Below, piece by piece: positions 16,320 to 23,952 of a stretch of DNA of 37,500 nucleotides (positions are counted from its first letter, which is position 1; every line of letters starts with the position of its first letter). The translations under genes and the position numbers were made by a program. Origin of the DNA: Porphyromonas uenonis DSM 23387 = JCM 13868. Its GTDB lineage: Bacteria > Bacteroidota > Bacteroidia > Bacteroidales > Porphyromonadaceae. Location of the stretch: contig NZ_AXVC01000022.1 in the NCBI RefSeq assembly GCF_000482365.1, positions 67,581 through 105,080 of the forward strand, written 5' to 3'. Under the pieces are notes generated by a model that worked only from the letters and a program-made list of their open reading frames with translations, was not told the origin of the DNA and searched no databases.

Positions 16320-18551
16320 ATGAATAGCACATTGCGTCACTACGCTCTATGGTTCTTCGGAGTTCTTACGTTAACGCTCACACCACTCCTACAGGGACAG
16401 ACGAAGCAACCGCTAGACCTGGAGACCGTCACCTATGGAGGCAAGACCTTCCGCTCACTCTTCTACCCGAAGCCCGTCTACGGCCTCGCTTGGTTGCAGA
16501 GTGGCTACACCTATACGGTAGAGCCAGGTGACTACGGTAGAGAGGGCTTGAGGAGCCTACGAGTCTACTCTCCGACGAGAGCACAGGAGCAGACGGTCCT
16601 CACGCAGGATGAACTCGTCCAGCTCCTCAAGCCCTACGACGACACCAACGAGCTCTATCCTCTGGTTGCTTACGACTTCACCTCGCAGTGTCACTACCTA
16701 GAGGTGGAGCTGTCCAAGGGACTTTACCTAATAGATGTAGAGCAAAAGCTAATCGTCGGATACTTCGCCACTGGTGACAGCGAAAAGCGCGCTTCGCTCC
16801 TCAGCCCTAACGAACGCAACCTAGCGGTCAAGAGCGAGGAGGGCACACTCCTTATATATACGCTACAGCCCGCCGGGAGCAAACCTCAGGCTCCTACGCT
16901 AGTCGCTACGGACGAGGCGGAGGCTGCAGTCGTCTATGGCGAGTCTGTTCACCAGAACGAGTTCGGCATTGACGGTGGACTCTTCTGGAGTCCCGACAGT
17001 CGCCAGCTCGCTTTCTATCGTATGGATCAGTCAATGGTCGCACCTTATCCCATCGTTGACATGACACCCCACAAGGCGGTCGTCCAGCCCGTTCGCTACC
17101 CGATGGCGGGGACCCCTTCGCACCATGTGACGCTAGGAGTCTTTCATCTAGAGAACCAGCAGACCACTTACCTAGAGACTGGTGGCGACCCCGAGCATTA
17201 CCTGACCAATGTGGCGTGGCACCCCAACAGCCAGAAGGTTTACATAGCAGAGCTCAACCGTGGTCAGGACCATCTTTTCCTCAACGGGTACGATGCCCAG
17301 ACGGGAGCGCACACCGAGACGCTCTTTGAGGAGACCGATGCGCACTATGTCGAGCCACAGCGCCCGATGATGTTTGTCCCTGGGAGCCGAGGCGAGCAGT
17401 TCGTCTGGGAGTCCCGTCGTGAGGGCTATCGCCAGCTCTACCTCTACAGCAGCACGGGCAAGCTCATTCGCAAGCTCACCGACATAGAGGGCGAGGTGAC
17501 TGACATCTACGGCTTCGACCCCAAGGGCGAGCGCATATACTTCCAGGCTGCTTACCCCTCCCCACTCGAGCGACACATCTTCGCCAGTGAGCTCAAGCGC
17601 GGACGTACCATACAGCTAAGCAAGGTGGCTGGCACGCACGAAGCAACCTTCAGCCCAGACAAGCAGTACTATATAGACCAGCTGCAGAGCGCCACCATCG
17701 CTCGCTCCGTCATGCTCCATGACTGCAACGGGCTACAGCTCCGTCTCATACACCAAGCGCCCGATCCCTGGCGCAAGCTAGATATGCCCAATATCACCGT
17801 CGGCACGCTCCTAGCGGCTGATGGCAAGACCGAGCTTTACTACCGCCTTATCACGCCGTCACACTTCGACGAGCTGAAGGAGTACCCCACCATCGTCTAC
17901 GTTTACGGTGGCCCGCATGCTCAGCTCGTCACGAATACGCCACAGTGGGGCGCTTCGGGCTGGGATCTCTACATGGCACAGCAGGGGTATATCATCTTTA
18001 CGCTGGACAACCGCGGTAGCGCTCAGCGAGGCGCCGCCTTCGAGCAAGTCATCCATCGTCAGGTCGGCACCGCCGAGATGGCCGATCAGATGAAGGGTGT
18101 CGAGTACCTCAAGAGCCTCCCCTACGTGGATCAAAACCGCATCGGTGTGTACGGCTGGAGCTTCGGAGGCTTCATGACTACCAACCTCATGCTCACCCAT
18201 CCCGAGACCTTTAAGGTCGGTGTCGCTGGCGGTCCCGTCATGGACTGGTCTCGCTACGAGATCATGTATGGCGAGCGCTACAACGACGCTCCCCAGGACA
18301 ATCCTGAGGGCTACCAGCGCAACAACCTCATCGAGCGTGCCCAAGACCTCAAGGGGCGTCTCCTCCTCATCCACGGAACCTCTGACAATGTGGTCGTCTG
18401 GCAGCATGCCCAGGCCTTTGTCAAGGCGTGCGTAGATGCTAAGACCTACCCCGACCTCTACTACTACCCAGGCCACAAGCACAACGTCATCGGCCCCGAC
18501 CGTGTGCACCTCAACTATGTCATAACCCGTTACTTCCAGGAACACCTATGA
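16320..18551 (+). CDS. ptpA: Prolyl tripeptidyl peptidase A (S9 family)
   Basis: A 743-residue exported serine peptidase with a signal peptide (LWFFGVLTLTLTPLLQGQ). It matches P. gingivalis PtpA (about 732 residues), recalled from memory, through long stretches such as YPMAGTPSHHVT, YVYGGPHAQLVT and RGAAFEQVIHR. The beta-propeller spans about 45-480, with the N-terminus-anchoring Glu at E214 (HQNEFGID). The catalytic Ser is S614 in GWSFGGF, Asp D689 (TSDN) and His H721 (GHKHN); E647 lies in RYEIMYG. Distances from the C-terminus equal those of PtpA S603, D678, H710 and E636. It removes Xaa-Xaa-Pro tripeptides in the periplasm, feeding peptide-based nutrition. Its stop overlaps the purD ATG (ATGA). 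Confidence 0.92.
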   Translation: MNSTLRHYALWFFGVLTLTLTPLLQGQTKQPLDLETVTYGGKTFRSLFYPKPVYGLAWLQSGYTYTVEPGDYGREGLRSLRVYSPTRAQEQTVLTQDELVQLLKPYDDTNELYPLVAYDFTSQCHYLEVELSKGLYLIDVEQKLIVGYFATGDSEKRASLLSPNERNLAVKSEEGTLLIYTLQPAGSKPQAPTLVATDEAEAAVVYGESVHQNEFGIDGGLFWSPDSRQLAFYRMDQSMVAPYPIVDMTPHKAVVQPVRYPMAGTPSHHVTLGVFHLENQQTTYLETGGDPEHYLTNVAWHPNSQKVYIAELNRGQDHLFLNGYDAQTGAHTETLFEETDAHYVEPQRPMMFVPGSRGEQFVWESRREGYRQLYLYSSTGKLIRKLTDIEGEVTDIYGFDPKGERIYFQAAYPSPLERHIFASELKRGRTIQLSKVAGTHEATFSPDKQYYIDQLQSATIARSVMLHDCNGLQLRLIHQAPDPWRKLDMPNITVGTLLAADGKTELYYRLITPSHFDELKEYPTIVYVYGGPHAQLVTNTPQWGASGWDLYMAQQGYIIFTLDNRGSAQRGAAFEQVIHRQVGTAEMADQMKGVEYLKSLPYVDQNRIGVYGWSFGGFMTTNLMLTHPETFKVGVAGGPVMDWSRYEIMYGERYNDAPQDNPEGYQRNNLIERAQDLKGRLLLIHGTSDNVVVWQHAQAFVKACVDAKTYPDLYYYPGHKHNVIGPDRVHLNYVITRYFQEHL

Positions 18552-19921
18552 GCCTTATCTATCCCAACACAAAGCAAGACGAAAAGAAGTCTACAGACGC
18601 TGAATTTATGAAGTACGCTAAAATCGAAATGGTAAAAGCTCCTCAGACCGTCCTCCTTCTCGGTAGCGGTGGTCGTGAGTGCGCCATGGCGGCTGCCATA
18701 GCTGAGAGCAAGCTACTCAGGAAGCTTTACATAGCTCCAGGCAATGCAGGAACCGCTGCTTACGGGACCAATGTCCCTGACCTCAATCCCGCCAAGCATG
18801 AGGCGGTCAGCCAGTTCATCGCCACCCACGGGGTCACCCTCCTCGTCTGTGGCCCCGAGGCTCCGCTCGTCGATGGGCTCGTCGACTACCTGCAGGAGGA
18901 TGCCCGCCATCCCGACCTGCTCATCGTCGGTCCCGACAAGGCTGGCGCCCATCTAGAGGGTAGCAAGGAGTACAGCAAAGAGTTCATGCGTCGTCACGGC
19001 ATACCGACAGCTAGCTACGAAACCTTCGGCCCTCAAGACATAGAGGAGGCTGAGGCTTTTCTCGATCAACTCTCCGCACCTTTCGTACTCAAGGCAGACG
19101 GCCTAGCAGCTGGCAAGGGAGTTCTCATTTGCCAAGACCGTGAGGAGGCGGAGCAGGGACTAGGTCAACTCTTCAGCGGTATGTTTGGTAGTCGTGGTCA
19201 GCGCATCGTCATTGAGGAATTTCTCGAGGGTATCGAGTGCTCCGTCTTCGTCGCCACCGATGGTACCGACTACTGCGTCCTGCCCGTTGCCAAGGACTAC
19301 AAGCGTGTCGGCGATGGCGACACAGGTCCCAACACCGGCGGTATGGGAGCCGTCAGTCCCGTGCCTTTTGCCGATGAAGCCTTCATGCAGCGTGTCGAGG
19401 AGCGCATCATTCGCCCCACGCTAGAGGGCTTGCAAGAGGAAGGCATACAGTACGTCGGCTTCCTCTTCATCGGATTGATGAATGTCGCAGGCGATCCCTA
19501 CGTCATCGAGTACAACTGCCGTCTAGGCGACCCCGAGACCGAAGTCGTACTGCCACGCATCGAGAGCGACTTCCTCGAGCTACTCATCGCCATGGCGACA
19601 GGTCAGGTAGCCCAATACAACCTAGCAGTCTCTCCCGAGGTGGCTATGACGCTCGTCCTCGTCTCCAAGGGGTACCCGGGACACTACGAAAAGGGCTTCC
19701 CGATTCAGCTCCCAGAGCCAGTAGAGGGTATACGCATCTACCACTCAGGCACGGCGCTCGACGAAGGGGGACACGTCGTCACCAACGGTGGACGCGTCCT
19801 CGCCATCACGGCACGAGGCACCACCATCCAGGAGGCTCAGAAGGCGTGCTATCGCACCGCACCGCAGATTCTCTACGAGGGCAAGAACTACCGCCACGAC
19901 ATCGGCAACGACCTCTTGTAG
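18548..19921 (+). CDS. purD: Phosphoribosylamine-glycine ligase (GAR synthetase)
   Basis: A 457-residue ATP-grasp enzyme that joins glycine to phosphoribosylamine, step two of purine synthesis. The N-terminal site reads LLGSGGRECAMAAAIAES; most PurD proteins have GREHA, so His is replaced by Cys. PGNAGTAAYGTNV, FVLKADGLAAGKGV, PNTGGMGAVSP and EYNCRLGDPE mark the ATP-grasp core. The open frame starts at 18548, overlapping ptpA by four bases, but this gives a 28-residue extension. In-frame ATGs at 18608 and 18629 would give the usual start. The overlap favours coupling; homology favours 18629. A strong terminator follows. Confidence 0.94.
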   Translation: MSLIYPNTKQDEKKSTDAEFMKYAKIEMVKAPQTVLLLGSGGRECAMAAAIAESKLLRKLYIAPGNAGTAAYGTNVPDLNPAKHEAVSQFIATHGVTLLVCGPEAPLVDGLVDYLQEDARHPDLLIVGPDKAGAHLEGSKEYSKEFMRRHGIPTASYETFGPQDIEEAEAFLDQLSAPFVLKADGLAAGKGVLICQDREEAEQGLGQLFSGMFGSRGQRIVIEEFLEGIECSVFVATDGTDYCVLPVAKDYKRVGDGDTGPNTGGMGAVSPVPFADEAFMQRVEERIIRPTLEGLQEEGIQYVGFLFIGLMNVAGDPYVIEYNCRLGDPETEVVLPRIESDFLELLIAMATGQVAQYNLAVSPEVAMTLVLVSKGYPGHYEKGFPIQLPEPVEGIRIYHSGTALDEGGHVVTNGGRVLAITARGTTIQEAQKACYRTAPQILYEGKNYRHDIGNDLL

Positions 19922-19956
19922 AGCCACACATCCATCACCAACCTCAACCAATAGTA

Positions 19957-19991
19957 GGGGGAGTAGGACTCATAGTCCTGCTCCCCCTTTT
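19957..19991 (+). terminator. Intrinsic terminator after purD
   Basis: A 14-bp stem (GGGGGAGTAGGACT, 19957-19970; complement 19974-19987 with one G-T wobble) with loop CAT is followed by TTTT. It sits between convergent purD and corA. Confidence 0.92.
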
Positions 19992-20035
19992 GATTATCTG
20001 TTAGGCGCTCTAGACTTGGCGTTGCGCCCTCGGCG

Positions 20036-20962
20036 CTAGAACCAGCGGATGCGCTTGAAGATCCAGAAGGCGATCCCCGAGAAGATCAAGCAGACCACCA
20101 TGATCCCGACGAAAGCCAACGGATGTGCTGCCATCGGCAGGTCCACGTTCATACCGTACAGTGAGGCGACCAGCGTAGGAAGCATCAGAATCATCGAGAT
20201 ACTGGTCATGCGGCGCATGATCGTGTTGATATTGTTGTTGATGATCCCGCCGAAAGCATCCATCGTGCCATTCATCACATCGCTGTACACGTTGACCATG
20301 TTGTACGCTTGGTTTAGCTCGATCGCCACGTCCTCAGCCAGATCCGTATCGTACTGCTCGTAGTGGCTCACCTTAAAGCGTCCGATGACCGACTCATTAC
20401 CACGTATGGACGTGTTGAAGTAGACGAAGCACTTCTGCAGACGCATCATCTGTAAGAGGTCTTCGTTGCGGATACTCTTCTCGAGCGCTTCCTCGGTTTC
20501 TAGGATCAGGAAGCTGATCTGCTTCAGATATTTGAGGAACCACACCGCCGAGCTCATGATGAGCCGAAGGATAAAGTCTATATCCGTGTCGACCGAGATG
20601 CCCTTGCGCTGATTGTGCTTGATGAAGTCTGGCATGAGGTCCGTGCGGTGGTAGCAGATAGTGACGATGAGCTGCTTCTCCAGATGCGATATGATACCGA
20701 CGGGGACCGTGTTGTAAGGGGTTGTACCCTCGGGTGTCTCGATCGGAATACGTATGATGGTGAGTCGCCATCCGTCCTCCTCTTCGGTACGCGGGCGCTC
20801 ATCGCTATCCGCTGTATCTCCGATGAAACTTTCAGGTATCCCCAGCTCATCGCAGAGATAGTCTATATCCTCCGAGGTGGGCTGCACCACCTTGATCCAG
20901 GTGTGTGGCTCTAAGCTGTCTATTTGAGTGAACTGCTGCTTGGGCAGGTAAAACTTCCGCAT
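20036..20962 (-). CDS. corA: CorA-family Mg2+/divalent cation channel
   Basis: A 308-residue protein with a large cytoplasmic N-terminal domain. Two C-terminal membrane helices follow: about 250-268, ending in the selectivity motif YGMN (269-272), and about 281-300. The C-terminus is basic (FKRIRWF), as in CorA. CorA pentamers conduct Mg2+ (some also Co2+/Ni2+) down the membrane potential and are gated by cytoplasmic Mg2+. The acidic EEED segment near residue 60 and many Asp residues fit regulatory metal sites. It is convergent with purD. The start at 20962 fits the family; a hairpin lies just upstream in a ~295-nt leader. Confidence 0.93.
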   Translation of the reverse strand: MRKFYLPKQQFTQIDSLEPHTWIKVVQPTSEDIDYLCDELGIPESFIGDTADSDERPRTEEEDGWRLTIIRIPIETPEGTTPYNTVPVGIISHLEKQLIVTICYHRTDLMPDFIKHNQRKGISVDTDIDFILRLIMSSAVWFLKYLKQISFLILETEEALEKSIRNEDLLQMMRLQKCFVYFNTSIRGNESVIGRFKVSHYEQYDTDLAEDVAIELNQAYNMVNVYSDVMNGTMDAFGGIINNNINTIMRRMTSISMILMLPTLVASLYGMNVDLPMAAHPLAFVGIMVVCLIFSGIAFWIFKRIRWF

Positions 20963-20975
20963 GATGATCTATGGC

Positions 20976-21104
20976 TCTTAAGATGTGAATGATGATGGTA
21001 ACTTAAGAGACCTCCAGTTGCTATGCGGTGCTTAGGTATGTAGATCTAAGCGTAGGATCACCCCATGCAGACGCTAGGGCATAGGCTCCGCAGTAGAGGA
21101 GGTC
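20976..21104 (-). promoter_or_regulatory. Foldable corA 5' leader (candidate structured RNA)
   Basis: The predicted corA transcript has ~295 untranslated bases. Within them, 21098-21104 pairs with 21009-21015 (7 bp), enclosing 21088-21092 with 21024-21028 (5 bp) and GCTTAG/CTAAGC (21030-21035 with 21046-21051). A short 21065-21068/21079-21082 stem lies beside it. This gives a branched fold. A second hairpin (21002-21008 with 20976-20982) ends 13 bases before the start codon. I see no M-box (ykoK) consensus, so it is not called a known Mg2+ riboswitch. Confidence 0.45.
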
Positions 21105-21256
21105 TACAGGAGAGACTTCGAGTCTTACTCGGCGGTAAGGAGTCGTCCATAACGTTGTTGGGATTAATAAGTTTGTGTGATCAGTAAAATGGTGAAGCAC
21201 AGTCGGCAGACCTATACAATAATATATATAGGCGATCGAGCCACACCTCTACCCCG

Positions 21257-21264
21257 CAAAGGTA
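21257..21264 (-). promoter_or_regulatory. Putative corA promoter -7 box (TACCTTTG, minus strand)
   Basis: The plus strand reads CAAAGGTA, i.e. TACCTTTG on the minus strand, followed by C. The -33 position upstream falls in the edge of a heptamer array, and no TTTG is present there. Confidence 0.6.
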
Positions 21265-21286
21265 CGAAAAAAGAGAGACTAGAGGA

Positions 21287-21328
21287 TTAGAGGTTAGAAG
21301 TTAGAGGTTAGAGATTAGAGGTTAAAGG
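21287..21328. repeat. Heptamer array, six units
   Basis: Six consecutive 7-mers: TTAGAGG, TTAGAAG, TTAGAGG, TTAGAGA, TTAGAGG, TTAAAGG. The array lies directly upstream (minus strand) of the corA -7 box. Confidence 0.85.
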
Positions 21329-21457
21329 AGACGAGTAACGGCTGTAGGGACTCGACGGAAGTGTCTAGTGGGAGGGTGTCCGTTGTATCAAGAGTTACGG
21401 CGTCATGGTTTTAACGGGAACGGACGCATCGTGCGTCCCTACAAAGGTTACTCGTCT
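21329..21457. repeat. Small inverted-repeat element, copy 1
   Basis: A 22-bp sequence at 21329-21350 (AGACGAGTAACGGCTGTAGG...) is inverted at 21436-21457 with 19/22 matches. The inner edge carries a near-palindrome GGACGCATCGTGCGTCC (21422-21438). Heptamer-like sequence flanks both sides. No coding content is visible. A related copy lies at 21984-22102. Confidence 0.7.
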
Positions 21458-21501
21458 CTTCTCCCTCTAATCTCTAACTCCTCCGATCACCCTATTATCG
21501 A

Positions 21502-21611
21502 ATATCCACGTGGAAATCGAAAAGTTCCTCCCTTGGAACTGAAAAGTTCCTCCGCTGGAACTAAAGAGTTCCTCCGTTGGAACTAAAAAGTTCCAAAAGA
21601 GGAATTGTTTT
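21502..21611. repeat. Array of 22-bp units with internal palindromes
   Basis: Units start at 21502 (degenerate), 21524, 21546 and 21568, each exactly 22 bp, then a degenerate fifth. Each good unit reads GTTCC-x(6-7)-GGAAC, a small inverted repeat, followed by an A-rich spacer. The architecture matches the arrays at 9069, 30224 and 32089, although the sequence differs. Confidence 0.88.
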
Positions 21612-21713
21612 TGGAACTCGTACACACAACGGAATCAGCACGATAGCAAGACAACGCCAATAGGGATGCACGCGAGTGTCAAGTCGGAGGGCGTCCCTAC
21701 AGGGTGAAGTCTT

Positions 21714-21780
21714 CCCCTAATCTCTAACCCCTAAACTCTAATCTCTAAACTCTAATCTCTAACTTCTAATCCCCCCCCCC
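21714..21780. repeat. Eight heptamers followed by a C10 tract
   Basis: CCCCTAA, TCTCTAA, CCCCTAA, ACTCTAA, TCTCTAA, ACTCTAA, TCTCTAA, CTTCTAA run without interruption (21714-21769), then T and ten Cs (21771-21780). Both parts are slippage-prone. Confidence 0.88.
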
Positions 21781-21805
21781 TCTCCTCCAACAGCTTTCAG
21801 GCGAA

Positions 21806-21948
21806 AAGGGACCTCGTGAGAGGTCCGACGCATCGTAGCCGTCGGTCGGAGGGGCTACAGCCCCGAACGACCGATGGAAAGGTGGACGTGGTAGAAGATC
21901 GACCCCTTGTGGGTCGGACTAGACAAGGGCTACAGCTTCAGTCCGACC
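21806..21948 (+). repeat. Multi-hairpin repeat, copy 1
   Basis: Three hairpins in order. The first is GGACCTC-gtga-GAGGTCC (GNRA-type loop, 21809-21826). The second is a long stem CCGTCGGTCG.../...CGACCGATGG with an inner GGGGCT-aca-GCCCC (about 21839-21877). The third is CGACCC-cttgt-GGGTCG near 21900-21916. In addition, GGTCGGACT and AGTCCGACC pair across the last 40 bases. Copies 2 and 3 keep the stems. Confidence 0.88.
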
Positions 21949-21983
21949 GCAAGCGTTCGCCTGCTCTCCGTAAAGATGCACGG

Positions 21984-22102
21984 GACGAGTAACGGTTGTA
22001 GGGACGCACGATCTGTGCGTCCGTCCCCGTCAAAGGTTACATTGTCAAGATCGTTCAACAACGGACGCACGGATCGTGCGTCCCTACACAGGGCTACTCG
22101 TC
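21984..22102. repeat. Small inverted-repeat element, copy 2
   Basis: 21984-22012 (GACGAGTAACGGTTGTAGGG...) is inverted at 22072-22102 (...CTACTCGTC). Palindromic GACGCAC/GTGCGTC cores lie at the inner edges. It is followed by heptamer-like CTCTAACCTCTAAA. Confidence 0.7.
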
Positions 22103-22140
22103 TCGCTCTAACCTCTAAACCCTCCGATGGCTCTTGTAAA

Positions 22141-22283
22141 AAAGGACCTCGCAAGAGGTCCGACGCATCGTAGCCGTCGGTCGGACGGGCTACAGCCCCG
22201 AACGACCGATGGAGGCAAGACAGTAGCAGTTTATCGACCCCTTGTGGGTCGGACTAGACAAGGGCTACAGCTTCAGTCCGACC
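22141..22283 (+). repeat. Multi-hairpin repeat, copy 2
   Basis: Near-identical to copy 1 in its first ~75 bases and in its last ~50, with a diverged ~20-base linker. The first loop is GCAA instead of GTGA (both GNRA) on the same 7-bp stem. It lies between the second inverted-repeat element and the terminator of the T9SS gene. Confidence 0.88.
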
Positions 22284-22322
22284 CATTGTTCTAACAGTGA
22301 TTGTGCAGGGGCTTGGCATATG

Positions 22323-22354
22323 AAAAAAGGGACTCAATCGCGCGATTGAGTCCC
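22323..22354 (-). terminator. Intrinsic terminator of the T9SS protein gene
   Basis: A perfect 26-bp palindrome (22329-22354, centre CGCG; arms GGGACTCAATCG) is followed on the minus strand by TTTTTT (22328-22323). It lies 31 bases after the stop codon. Confidence 0.93.
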
Positions 22355-22357
22355 CTT

Positions 22358-22368
22358 GTGTTTAGCAG
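22358..22368 (-). promoter_or_regulatory. 3'-UTR segment complementary to the same mRNA's leader
   Basis: On the transcript this reads CTGCTAAACAC, between the stop codon and the terminator. It is the exact complement of GTGTTTAGCAG in the leader (24051-24041). It repeats the CTGCTAAAC that lies one base before the start codon (23961-23953). Confidence 0.55.
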
Positions 22369-22385
22369 CTTTATCAGGCAGTAGC

Positions 22386-23951
22386 CTATTGCGCTATTGC
22401 GAGCTTATAAGTTCCCTTAGTTGTTACTACTAAGTAATTGCCTGCGGGTAGTTGAGCTAGCGACTGAGCAGCTGTACCCTCAGCGTCAGCGACCAACTCA
22501 GCAACAGCTACACCTGTCATATCAAATAGGTAAGCTCTCTCGCCTGCCGTCAGTCCAACGACTTGTAGCTCCTTAGTAATCGGATGGAACTGTATCGTCA
22601 CCTCACTTGACTCTACAGAAGCTATAGAGCGATGAGACTCAGGCAGGATGACACAAGAGAGTGCTAGTTTGCCCGAAGCATCCCATAGACCCATCAGTTT
22701 TCTGCCATCCTTTGCAGAGCCTTCACCAACACTGCCTCCTACCGGAAGCTCGACGAAGCAATCCTTGAGTGTGATCGTCTTAGTAGCGATACCACCCTCA
22801 ACACTTACTTTAGAATTCTCTATCGTTAGGCTAGCTCCAAAGTCAGGATCAAATATGCCAACTCCACCCTTTGCTGTAACAGTCGTATTAGAGATGATTA
22901 AGTTAGCACCTTCGCCTAGAGGTGCTATACCCATATGGTTAGAGTCAGTGCTGATACTCTCTAGAGAGCCAGTACCTGTAATGCGTACGGTGCTGTTTAT
23001 TAAAGCCAAAGCATTACTATGGCTCTCAATATGGTTCTTCCCGATAAGGTTGATCGTGAGGGTATCGGGACCAAACTCATTGATAAAGAGCATAACTATA
23101 TCGTCCTTAGTCGTAAGGTTTGCATTCTCTAGCGTGAGGGTCTTAGTCTCAGCATCATATCGTATAGCACCATCTCTACCAACACCCTGACCAGCGAGGA
23201 CGTTCTCTTGGTTCTTTGAGGAAACCTTTACACCATTCACTTCTATTGGATACATCGTTATGCTTCCTGGTAGGATTGTATAGCTCTTTGCTATCTTGCC
23301 ATCTTGGGCTGCAATACCTTGGTATTTACCAACTTGATCTTCTCCAGAACCAACAAAGGCACCCACAGGTTCTGAAAGATAGCAATCATTGAGGGTAATC
23401 TGTTTAAAGGCAGTACCACCAGCCTTTACTGTTGAGTGGTTTATGACCAAGTTAGCATCACACTCTGGATTTTGTAAAGAGCCATTCACTATAAGTGTTG
23501 TGCTATCAATAAGCAAGCTAGCAGCAGGACCACCTACGGTAAAGGTTACTAAACGGTCTTCGTTGCCATTAGAGACAGATAGAGAGCCAGTACCCGTAAG
23601 ACGAACGTTTGAATCAGTTATCCTAATTGTGTTTGTGGCGAAAGCGAGCATGCTGTTTTCTCCGACTAGGCGCACTGTGATAGTGTCGGACTTTGTATTT
23701 ACAATACTCAATCTAGAACTTTGCTCTCTAGACTTAAGGATTGCGTTGTTTAGCGTGAGAGTCTTAGTCTCAGCGTCATAGCTGACACATCCGTCACGTC
23801 CCTCTCCTTTTCCCTCGAGGACGTTCGGGTTGCTCTCTGACAGAGATACGCTAGTCCCCTCCACATAGATATACTGAGATCTAGCGATTGATACATTAGA
23901 GAGCAGTAAAGCTACTGGGAGTAGCCATCGCCATAGTAGTCGTTGCTTCAT
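22386..23951 (-). CDS. T9SS-secreted tandem-repeat protein (C-terminal sorting domain)
   Basis: A 521-residue protein with a signal peptide (LLPVALLLSNVSIARSQ). Two homologous blocks follow, about residues 28-220 and 236-420. Each begins V-(E/N)-G-x-x-V-S..NVL-(E/A)-G-(K/Q)-G-x-GRDG and continues with YDAETKTLTL. Both contain short strand-turn repeats (VRLTGTGSLSVSNG; VRITGTGSLESIST), suggesting a beta-helix-like fold. Residues about 440-521 form a T9SS type A sorting domain (VTIQFHPITKELQVVGL, YLFDMTGVAVAEL, LPAGNYLVV), which would be cleaved and the protein anchored to LPS at the cell surface. The function of the repeats is unknown. The gene looks AT-richer than its neighbours and is enclosed by repeat elements, suggesting acquisition. 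Its leader is unusually structured. Confidence 0.85.
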   Translation of the reverse strand: MKQRLLWRWLLPVALLLSNVSIARSQYIYVEGTSVSLSESNPNVLEGKGEGRDGCVSYDAETKTLTLNNAILKSREQSSRLSIVNTKSDTITVRLVGENSMLAFATNTIRITDSNVRLTGTGSLSVSNGNEDRLVTFTVGGPAASLLIDSTTLIVNGSLQNPECDANLVINHSTVKAGGTAFKQITLNDCYLSEPVGAFVGSGEDQVGKYQGIAAQDGKIAKSYTILPGSITMYPIEVNGVKVSSKNQENVLAGQGVGRDGAIRYDAETKTLTLENANLTTKDDIVMLFINEFGPDTLTINLIGKNHIESHSNALALINSTVRITGTGSLESISTDSNHMGIAPLGEGANLIISNTTVTAKGGVGIFDPDFGASLTIENSKVSVEGGIATKTITLKDCFVELPVGGSVGEGSAKDGRKLMGLWDASGKLALSCVILPESHRSIASVESSEVTIQFHPITKELQVVGLTAGERAYLFDMTGVAVAELVADAEGTAAQSLAQLPAGNYLVVTTKGTYKLAIAQ

Positions 23952-23952
23952 A

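Noticed and set aside
21009-21264. M-box (ykoK) Mg2+ riboswitch in the corA leader
   Set aside because: The leader folds, but the conserved GGUGAGGCUCC-like core bases were not found, so only a generic structured leader is reported.
21714-21769. CCCCTAA/TCTCTAA units resembling eukaryotic telomere repeats
   Set aside because: The similarity is superficial: the units vary, the period is 7 rather than 6, the tract is internal in a bacterial chromosome, and the same period occurs with unrelated sequences at 24713.
22386-23951. Fimbrillin or gingipain-type protease identity for the T9SS protein
   Set aside because: No protease motif and no lipobox or fimbrillin fold signature is visible; only the sorting domain and an internal duplication are supported.
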